This document shows positions 7,331 to 11,650 of a stretch of 11,650 bases of DNA, piece after piece. Position numbers and translations under genes: made by a program. A model generated the notes under the pieces. It saw only the letters and a list, made by a program, of their open reading frames with translations. It had not been told where the DNA came from and made no database searches. Within the stretch, counting starts at the first letter, position 1, and each line of letters opens with the position of its first letter. Source of the DNA: Candidatus Rokuibacteriota bacterium (GTDB taxonomy: Bacteria > Methylomirabilota > Methylomirabilia > Rokubacteriales > CSP1-6); NCBI GenBank assembly GCA_016206385.1, contig JACQRS010000408.1:1-11650 (forward strand), given 5' to 3'.

Positions 7331-7873
7331 CTAGGCCCGAGCCGGCGCAGTCGCAACCGGCTCGCGCAGAGCCGGGAACAGAGTTTGCGCGAGCGCGAAC
7401 CCCCCGAACAGGGCAAAGGTGTAGAGCGCGTCTCCCGCGAGCGTGTTCCGGAAGAACGGGATCGCCATCACGTAGCAGCGAACAAGACCCTCCAAGGTCC
7501 TCGGATAGAGATCCCCCTGAACCCAGACCCCGAAGTTCGTGACCACGAAGAACAATACGGAAGCGGCGATGGCGGCACTCCCGATCCTCAGCGGAGTGCT
7601 TCTCTGCCGAACCCACAGGCCAAGGCAGACCGTCAGGGCGAAGCTTCCGTACACGAACGGCAGCACGGGGTGGAAGCCATAGCCCAGCAAGAGATCGCTC
7701 AGGAACATGGCGATGAGGGGAACGCCGAAGGCTGAGCGCTTGCTGGTGAAGTAGCACCCGCCGAAGAGGGACATCGCCGCGATGGGAGCGAAGTTCGGCG
7801 GGTGGGGCAGCAGGCGTGTCGAGGCTGCGGCCAGCGTGATGGTAAGAAGCGTAAGGAATCGTGGCTTCAACAT
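7331..7873 (-). CDS. DUF6580-family membrane protein, possible corrinoid translocator
   Basis: This 180-residue protein is strongly hydrophobic, with about five or six membrane segments (roughly 5-20, 28-45, 50-65, 71-90, 97-118, 146-165). Motifs typical of the DUF6580 putative transport family, as I recall it, are present: LPHPPNFAPIAAMSLFGG (22-39), LSDLLLG (58-64), VTNFGVW (111-117) and AIPFFRNTLAGD (137-148). The size and layout resemble S-components of ECF transporters and the solitary B12 transporter BtuM. C133 just before AIPFF could be compared with BtuM's cobalt-ligating Cys, but this is inference. AAAGGAG at 7887-7881 fixes the ATG at 7873. It lies 28 bases after the DUF71 gene, between two genes linked to B12, in a riboswitch-controlled unit. 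Confidence 0.82.
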   Translation of the reverse strand: MLKPRFLTLLTITLAAASTRLLPHPPNFAPIAAMSLFGGCYFTSKRSAFGVPLIAMFLSDLLLGYGFHPVLPFVYGSFALTVCLGLWVRQRSTPLRIGSAAIAASVLFFVVTNFGVWVQGDLYPRTLEGLVRCYVMAIPFFRNTLAGDALYTFALFGGFALAQTLFPALREPVATAPARA

Positions 7874-7901
7874 CGGAGGACTCCTTTCGAAAACCGACGG
7901 T

Positions 7902-8621
7902 TTACGGGCCGATTGGCCGGCCCTGGGCCTGGCCCCTGGGTTCGGCGTCTGGCAGCAGATCGGCAAAGTACCGCGTGTCGCGCTGGACCACTTGGCCAAC
8001 CTTCACGGGCACGGGCCAGCGGAAGATGGGCCCGTCATAGACGAACGAGTGGAACTCGCCGTTTTCACCGCAGGGGTCTACGCCGTGCGGAAGGTCACGG
8101 ATCAGATCGGTGTCGATTGGACGACCGGCGAAGTCCATCGTGAGCTTGCTGCCATCGACGCAGGCCAGGTAAGCCCTGAACCCCAAGCCGATGAAGGTCT
8201 GGATCAGCTCAGACGTTTCTCGATGCCAGAGGGGGAAAAGCGCCGTCATGCCGACGCCCGCCAGGTTGCGCTCACGGTAGGCGCGCAGATCCGCGAGGAA
8301 GATGTCCCCGAACGCGACCCGGCAGATGCCAGCGTCCCTGTACTCCAGCATGGTGCGTTTCATGACCGCCTCATAATGCTCGTTGGTGCAGCGCTCGGGA
8401 GGGAGGTACACCTTGTGCAAGGGCACGCCCACCGCCAGCGCCTGTTGTTCCAACAATTCGACCCGCACACCATGATGGCTCACCCGTTCGTAGGTCTCGG
8501 CAACTGTGGTGAGCAGAGCCGCCACGTCGAAGTTGCCGGTCTTGCGCAGTTCATAGAGAGCCATCGCGCTGTCCTTGCCGCCGCTCCAGGAGAGGACGGC
8601 CTTTTCCCTTGCTACGGTCAA
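7902..8621 (-). CDS. DUF71/Dph6-like ATP pyrophosphatase, B12-associated type
   Basis: Counted from TTG at 8621, the protein has 239 residues, the usual size for COG2102/DUF71 (PF01902). It has the PP-loop SGGKDS at 13-18, HHGVR (49-53), AFGDIFLADLRAYRE (103-117), and DPCGENGEFHSF (182-193). Members of the family adenylate a carboxylate for amide formation (Dph6 makes diphthamide in eukaryotes). Bacteria lack diphthamide, and comparative genomics assigned a bacterial/archaeal subgroup to B12 salvage. Its place here behind a cobalamin riboswitch and before a BtuF relative fits that subgroup exactly. The TTG start is chosen because AGGAGG stands six bases upstream. Longer N-terminal extensions would overlap the preceding gene and look like non-coding sequence. 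The real substrate is unknown. Confidence 0.88.
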   Translation of the reverse strand: MTVAREKAVLSWSGGKDSAMALYELRKTGNFDVAALLTTVAETYERVSHHGVRVELLEQQALAVGVPLHKVYLPPERCTNEHYEAVMKRTMLEYRDAGICRVAFGDIFLADLRAYRERNLAGVGMTALFPLWHRETSELIQTFIGLGFRAYLACVDGSKLTMDFAGRPIDTDLIRDLPHGVDPCGENGEFHSFVYDGPIFRWPVPVKVGQVVQRDTRYFADLLPDAEPRGQAQGRPIGP

Positions 8622-8627
8622 ATCACA

Positions 8628-8633
8628 CCTCCT
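8628..8633 (-). promoter_or_regulatory. Shine-Dalgarno AGGAGG that fixes a TTG start
   Basis: AGGAGG on the minus strand lies six bases before TTG at 8621-8619. It is the best ribosome site for the DUF71 gene and shows that this gene uses a rare start codon. Confidence 0.75.
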
Positions 8634-8688
8634 CGCCGCGCGCACAGGACCGTGGTCTGACCGAGCGCCGCGTGATGGGGCTCCCAGC

Positions 8689-9939
8689 TCACTTGCAGTC
8701 CCCCGAAGCTGGCACGCGCGGCTCGTGGGCCGACGAGAGGCCGTAGCCGAAGCCACCGGCGGCGTTCGCGCGCACGGCATAGAAAAAGGCCTCGCCCGGA
8801 AGTGGGACGGCGGCATCTTCGAGCCCCCGCGTCGTCAGATCGGTGGAGTCGTTCTCGATGCAGGTGACGACCCCGAGATCGACCATCCCTCCCACGGAGC
8901 GCAGCGCTCCGACGCCTCCGCGGACGGCGTCGTACGTGACTCCCGTTCCCAGGAAGTTCCACCGCAGCAGTGTTGGGGAAGGCTGGGCCACCTCCAGCTC
9001 GACGATGGGCAGGAAGAAGGGATCTGGGTCTGAGGCAAGAGGGTTTCGGCAGGTTGCTGCCTCCTCGCCGTCCGGAACGCCGTCACCATCAGTGTCGGGT
9101 CGCGCGGGGTCCGTATGGTAAAGGAAGGCTTCGGCCTCGTCCGAAAGGCCGTCGCCGTCAGTGTCCAGCTGGCCTAGACCGAGCAGTGGCCTCGCGTGCA
9201 GCGCCACGACCGCATCCAGATCGAACCCCTCCGAGGATCCGGGTATGCCGGTTGGGAGGCTGGGATCGGTGATGCGCACGAAGCGCGCATGTGCCAAGCC
9301 GACCGTCGCCAGGTCGAAGGCGTCCCCGCCGTGTCCCGAGACCCCGCCCGGCGCGGTGGGGTCGAAGACCAGGGGATCGTCGGGGATGGTGTAGTTGCCA
9401 GTGAAGTTCGGCGTGATCCCCGCCAGGCCGATGAGCCGCTGGAGCAGGACCTTGTCCGTGCACCCCGAGCCGACTTGGGAGAGAGCCGCGGTGTTGAAAG
9501 GCACCGTCCTGAAGTTCACGCCATCGTCGCTCACGGCCACGATCCCCGGCTCGGCGAAGACGCTGTACGGGCCGGTGGCGCTCTGAGGCACCGCGGTGCA
9601 GAAAAAGGGATTCTCGAACACAATGAAGTCGGGGCCGGCCCCGTCCACGATCTCGCTTTCGTCGAACTCGAGGACGATCTCACCGCCTTTGCCGAGCGAC
9701 ATGACCGAGAGCGACCCGGTGGTCGGTGTGGCGTCGCCCGGGGGGCCAAAGACAATCCCCGGTTGCCAGGTGTTGAAAGCGGGAGGGGAGCTGACCGTAC
9801 CGACCTGGAACGAGGCGATGCGATGAGGGAAGCAGTCGCTGGTGGCGTCGGCCAGGGCAGGTGCGTTCGCGAGGAGCGGCAAAATGGCGAGGACCAGGAC
9901 GGCCCTGCAACGGACGAGAGCGGTGAGGAAGTGATTCAT
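8689..9939 (-). CDS. Secreted protein of unknown function, first gene of the B12-riboswitch operon
   Basis: The 416-residue protein begins with a signal peptide (hydrophobic 11-29, cleavage likely after ALA at 30). Residues about 35-255 form a beta-rich domain with GGEIVLEFDESEIVDG (85-100), AGPDFIVFEN (101-110), VAVSDDGVNF (134-143) and EGFDLDAVVALHA (237-249). I have seen this pattern in proteins labelled only 'cell surface protein'. Two thrombospondin type 3 calcium loops follow (DTDGDGLSDEAEA at 259-271 and DTDGDGVPDGEEA at 282-294). The tail (314-416) is fibronectin-III-like, with YDAVRG and a FFYAVRAN strand. Paired Cys residues (36/114/160, 297/360/415) suit an exported protein. No lipobox or membrane anchor is seen. 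Being first behind a cobalamin riboswitch, it probably captures corrinoids or a corrinoid-protein complex outside the inner membrane. This is inference. A GGGGGG ribosome site precedes the ATG. Confidence 0.85.
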   Translation of the reverse strand: MNHFLTALVRCRAVLVLAILPLLANAPALADATSDCFPHRIASFQVGTVSSPPAFNTWQPGIVFGPPGDATPTTGSLSVMSLGKGGEIVLEFDESEIVDGAGPDFIVFENPFFCTAVPQSATGPYSVFAEPGIVAVSDDGVNFRTVPFNTAALSQVGSGCTDKVLLQRLIGLAGITPNFTGNYTIPDDPLVFDPTAPGGVSGHGGDAFDLATVGLAHARFVRITDPSLPTGIPGSSEGFDLDAVVALHARPLLGLGQLDTDGDGLSDEAEAFLYHTDPARPDTDGDGVPDGEEAATCRNPLASDPDPFFLPIVELEVAQPSPTLLRWNFLGTGVTYDAVRGGVGALRSVGGMVDLGVVTCIENDSTDLTTRGLEDAAVPLPGEAFFYAVRANAAGGFGYGLSSAHEPRVPASGDCK

Positions 9940-9990
9940 GGCGACCCCCCACGAGGTACAGGATTCTCGCGACGGATCGCCGGGGAGAAC

Positions 9991-10019
9991 AAAAAACCCC
10001 GACCCTTCTCGGGTCGGGG
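9991..10019 (-). terminator. Intrinsic terminator of the cobalamin riboswitch
   Basis: On the minus strand, CCCCGACCC (10019-10011), loop GAGAA, then GGGTCGGGG (10005-9997) form a perfect 9-bp stem followed by six Ts. It lies between the aptamer and the first gene, the position of an expression platform that stops transcription when the ligand is bound. A second CCCGACC at 10033-10027 can pair with the 3' arm instead. Confidence 0.92.
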
Positions 10020-10026
10020 CGTCATC

Positions 10027-10033
10027 GGTCGGG
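10027..10033 (-). promoter_or_regulatory. Candidate antiterminator arm
   Basis: CCCGACC on the minus strand repeats the core of the terminator's 5' arm and is complementary to GGTCGGG within its 3' arm. Upstream of the terminator and downstream of the aptamer, it could form the competing structure that lets transcription continue without ligand. No folding was computed. Confidence 0.4.
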
Positions 10034-10076
10034 TACGCCGAAAACCCTCTCCCGCGAGAGGTCCGTCACGACGTTA

Positions 10077-10253
10077 TCGCGGGCAGGTTTCCTGGCTCGC
10101 GGCTCTCTACTCGCCGGCCCTTCCCAGAAGCCACGTGGCTCCCAGTGGGATTTCCCGGCTTTCGCTACCGCTCACAGTTGCGGGGCAGCGGGGGACTTGC
10201 ACCCCCTTCCCTTTTCAACCTCCTCAGAACCACTCCGAGGAGATCGCCCACGA
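10077..10253 (-). promoter_or_regulatory. Cobalamin (B12) riboswitch aptamer
   Basis: Read on the minus strand, the RNA has the conserved core of cobalamin riboswitches: a TTGAAAAGGGAA block (10217-10206), GGTGCAAGTCCCC, then GCTGCCCCGCAACTGTGAGC, then AAAGCCGGGAAATCCC with CACTGGGAGCCAC, and finally the B12 box AGCCAGGAAACCTGCC (10097-10082). A closing helix P1 can be drawn between TCGTGGGC (10253-10246) and GCCCGCGA (10084-10077), with one G-U pair. The long peripheral arm and the CACTG element suggest the adenosylcobalamin-preferring type. It sits between a strong promoter and an intrinsic terminator, so it should switch off the four-gene operon when cobalamin is plentiful. Confidence 0.96.
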
Positions 10254-10283
10254 CGTGAAATGTCAAGGAACGAAACCGGCCTC

Positions 10284-10312
10284 TATATACGCCGGGGGGG
10301 AAGCCTTGTCAA
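10284..10312 (-). promoter_or_regulatory. Sigma70-like promoter of the B12 operon
   Basis: On the minus strand TTGACA (10312-10307), a 17-base spacer and TATATA (10289-10284) make a near-consensus promoter. Transcription would start near 10277, about 25 bases before the aptamer. The spacer holds a run of seven Cs, which could alter promoter spacing by slippage. Confidence 0.8.
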
Positions 10313-10319
10313 CCGGCGT
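10289..10319. repeat. Inverted repeat across the B12-operon promoter (possible operator)
   Basis: Perfect 7-base arms ACGCCGG (10289-10295) and CCGGCGT (10313-10319) are separated by 17 bases. One arm touches the -10 box and the other directly abuts the -35 box, so a dimeric repressor bound here would block polymerase. GC-rich arms of this length can also arise by chance. Confidence 0.4.
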
Positions 10320-10406
10320 TTGGACCCTCGGTAGCAGAAGGAGATGGTAGTTCTTCAACGAAGAGCACGGGTGCCCTCCATGGCTTCGCCTGATAGAGGC
10401 AGCGCG

Positions 10407-10526
10407 TCAGCATCGCAGGCCGCGAACTTGCTCGTACATCTCCTGACCGCTCGGGTGGGTGTAGATCGTGGTCGTGAGCGGACTCACATGCCGTGCGAAC
10501 CTCTGCGCCAGGAACAGGTCCCTCGA
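10407..10526 (-). pseudogene. Tyrosine-recombinase C-terminal fragment, copy 2
   Basis: The minus-strand frame ending at TGA 10409-10407 reads SRDLFLAQRFARHVSPLTTT, IYTHP, and ends VRGLRC. This is the last helix-and-Tyr box of a phage-integrase-type recombinase: the LFLAQRFARH helix corresponds to the usual 'iq.lLGH' segment, and the Tyr codon is at 10463-10461. Upstream, the likeness stops within a few bases of the TAG (10533-10531) of the preceding gene. The Arg-Lys-His-Arg part of the catalytic domain is absent, so the fragment is inert. It is a diverged relative of the tail at 6411-6488. Between this stop and the promoter (10313-10406) I see no other feature. Confidence 0.7.
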
Positions 10527-10530
10527 TCGC

Positions 10531-11133
10531 CTATACACCGTAGTCACCGCCGACGAACTCCTCCGGCGACCGGAGCGTGTGCTCCCTATCCCACGCGTCC
10601 GTCCCGCCGCCTGCCGCCGCCTGGTGCAGCGCGGCGTACGGATAACGTCCGTTTCGAGCCGGCCCGGTCATCTCGTCATGCAGCAGCGTGTATTTCTGGA
10701 TGAGCTTCCAGGTGCGGGTGCGCGCGTAGTCGTTGTCCTCGCCACGCTCCACCTTGGCTGCGAGGAGGCGCATGTAGGCGCTGACGCTCTCGCCGATCTT
10801 GCGGTCCAGCCGCACGATGGTCAGATCGCCCGGCTTCTGCGGTGTCCCGGCTGCGTACCACGCGAGCGCCGCGAGGAAGGCGGCCTGGGGCGGGTCCTTC
10901 GGGAGAGCGGGCGTCCGCACGGCCTTTTCCAGGCCGCCGCCGGACGCCAGATCGCGGTACGACGCCACCAGCTCGTTCTCGGTCCAGCGCTTCGTCGCCT
11001 GGCCCTGGGCCAGGCCCTCAGCAGGCCCGAAGGCCGCGGCCGCGAGGAGCGCCACGAGCGGCAGATGAAGGTGATTCGGCAGGCGGCGGCGTGTCGCCGC
11101 CCGTCCTGAGATCGAGACGGTCTGGGAGTTCAT
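10531..11133 (-). CDS. Small secreted protein of unknown function
   Basis: The 200-residue protein starts at ATG 11133 (AGGTG and GGAG lie just upstream) and begins with a signal peptide: basic RRRLPNH, hydrophobic LPLVALLAAAAF, and a cleavage region near EGLAQG. The mature part is mostly helical, with WTENELVASYRDLA, an AAFLAALAWYAAG segment, VRLDRKIGESVSAYMRLLAA and TRTWKLIQKYTLLHDEMTG. It ends WDREHTLRSPEEFVGGDYGV. I do not recognise a domain, and no metal-binding or catalytic motif is convincing. The end directly abuts a recombinase tail fragment, so the original C-terminus may have been altered. Longer N-terminal extensions up to 11349 exist but would place the signal peptide internally and are rejected. 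It is transcribed away from the YceI gene. Confidence 0.7.
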   Translation of the reverse strand: MNSQTVSISGRAATRRRLPNHLHLPLVALLAAAAFGPAEGLAQGQATKRWTENELVASYRDLASGGGLEKAVRTPALPKDPPQAAFLAALAWYAAGTPQKPGDLTIVRLDRKIGESVSAYMRLLAAKVERGEDNDYARTRTWKLIQKYTLLHDEMTGPARNGRYPYAALHQAAAGGGTDAWDREHTLRSPEEFVGGDYGV

Positions 11134-11364
11134 TTCACCTGGTCTCCATGCGAGTTGAATTCGGCAATCGTGGACGAAAGAAGCGCGCTCCCCGTGCGGG
11201 CTCGCAATCTTCCGCCGCGGCGAGACTCTCGCACCCATAGCAAGCCGCGAGCCAACGCGCCGCAGAGGCACGCACGTCTCGTCAAGCTGTTGATTTCTGG
11301 CTGCTTCGGATACCCAGCGCCGGGTCGCGCGGCTCCTCGCGACGGCCAAGCGAGACCCAGGAAT

Positions 11365-11423
11365 GCATAGGCGCTATGCGACGTGCGCGGATTGTGTGGA
11401 GTCTGGCCCGCGACCATCCACAC
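11365..11423. promoter_or_regulatory. Two dyads upstream of the YceI gene (possible operators)
   Basis: GCATAG-GCG-CTATGC (11365-11379) is a 6-base-arm palindrome, and GTGTGGA (11394-11400) with TCCACAC (11417-11423) forms a second inverted repeat with a 16-base spacer. Both lie just before the promoter at 11426-11454, where a repressor or activator would bind. The rest of the gene-free stretch 11134-11490 shows nothing else I can name. Confidence 0.35.
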
Positions 11424-11425
11424 TG

Positions 11426-11454
11426 TTGCCGGGCAGTTCGGGGTGTTGTAGCAT
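11426..11454 (+). promoter_or_regulatory. Promoter of the YceI-family gene
   Basis: TTGCCG, a 17-base spacer and TAGCAT match four of six bases in each sigma70 box. The predicted start near 11461 leaves a leader of about 30 bases with AGGGAGGT ahead of the ATG at 11491. Confidence 0.45.
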
Positions 11455-11490
11455 TTGCGGCTCAAACCACTCTAGGGAGGTCATCCGACG

Positions 11491-11650
11491 ATGCGTCACG
11501 AAAGCGCTCCGACCCGGACGAAGCTCAGAAGAGGTTCCATCGCACTCACCCTTGCGGCGGCCGGGATTCTCGGCGGCTCGCCGCTGTTCGCCGCCATGGA
11601 GACCTACAAGATCGACCCGGTCCACAGCAACGTCGGCTTCTCGATCCGCC
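11491..11650 (+). CDS. YceI-family periplasmic protein, N-terminal part
   Basis: The visible 53 residues comprise a signal peptide (basic RTKLRRG, hydrophobic IALTLAAAGILGG, cleavage likely near LFAA) followed by METYKIDPVHSNVGFSIR. The Y.IDP.HS...F.IR opening is the signature of YceI proteins, secreted lipocalin-like barrels that bind isoprenoid or other lipid ligands. The gene is cut by the window edge after about a quarter of the usual 190-220 residues. AGGGAGGT before the ATG fixes the start. It has its own promoter and is divergent from the small secreted protein. Confidence 0.88.
   Translation, partial: MRHESAPTRTKLRRGSIALTLAAAGILGGSPLFAAMETYKIDPVHSNVGFSIR

Noticed and set aside
7782..8660. 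Plus-strand 292-codon open frame
   Set aside because: It is antisense to the DUF71 gene, whose PP-loop and C-terminal motifs are unmistakable.
8618..8688. Possible third recombinase tail (TTV pattern on the minus strand between two B12-operon genes)
   Set aside because: Only a short HAALGQTTV-like resemblance. It lacks the Y.H box and the RGL..C end, so it is not counted.
9196..10350. Plus-strand 384-codon open frame
   Set aside because: It is antisense to the secreted protein and runs through the riboswitch and terminator. It has no domain and is rich in Arg/Glu/His, as expected of a shadow frame in GC-rich DNA.
1..11650. CRISPR arrays, tRNA or rRNA genes, complete insertion sequences
   Set aside because: I found no regularly spaced repeats, no tRNA cloverleaf or T-loop signature and no transposase. 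The only mobile-element traces are the two recombinase tails.

Overview
The window is high-GC DNA from a Gram-negative-type bacterium. Evidence for that is an outer-membrane porin, several Sec signal peptides, a PilZ-type c-di-GMP receptor and a YceI-family protein. The style of the secreted protein, with thrombospondin type 3 calcium loops followed by a fibronectin-like tail, and the amidase subtype would fit Acidobacteriota or another soil or metagenomic lineage. That placement is inference, because no rRNA or other marker gene is present.

Layout. Positions 1-2357 (+) hold the end of a small amidase-partner protein, an amidase-signature hydrolase and a pteridine-reductase-like SDR, all closely spaced. 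Positions 2422-4005 (-) hold a damaged two-gene operon: a thioredoxin-fold protein with a frameshift at an 8-C tract and a missing 5' end, coupled by an ATGA overlap to a Porin_5-type porin with one in-frame amber codon. A nuclease-fold coiled-coil protein (3982-5232, +) of lower GC runs head-on into this operon. It is followed by an orphan C-terminal coding fragment ending at 5555. At 5646-6329 (-) is a receiver-PilZ protein whose phospho-acceptor Asp is replaced by Glu.

The centre of interest is 6411-10526 (-). A strong sigma70-like promoter (10284-10312) with an overlapping dyad feeds a cobalamin riboswitch (10077-10253) and an intrinsic terminator (9991-10019). Downstream are four genes in one direction: a secreted protein of unknown function, a DUF71/Dph6-like ATP pyrophosphatase of the B12 type, a DUF6580 membrane protein and a BtuF-fold corrinoid-binding protein without a signal peptide. 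The operon has no BtuB, BtuC or BtuD. This looks like a non-canonical corrinoid uptake or salvage system. The whole unit lies between two diverged fragments of tyrosine-recombinase 3' ends (6411-6488 and 10407-10526), each starting next to the stop codon of the gene upstream, which suggests that the unit travels or travelled as a cassette.

The right end holds a small secreted protein of unknown function (10531-11133, -), a regulatory region with two dyads and a promoter, and the start of a YceI-family gene (11491 onward, +).
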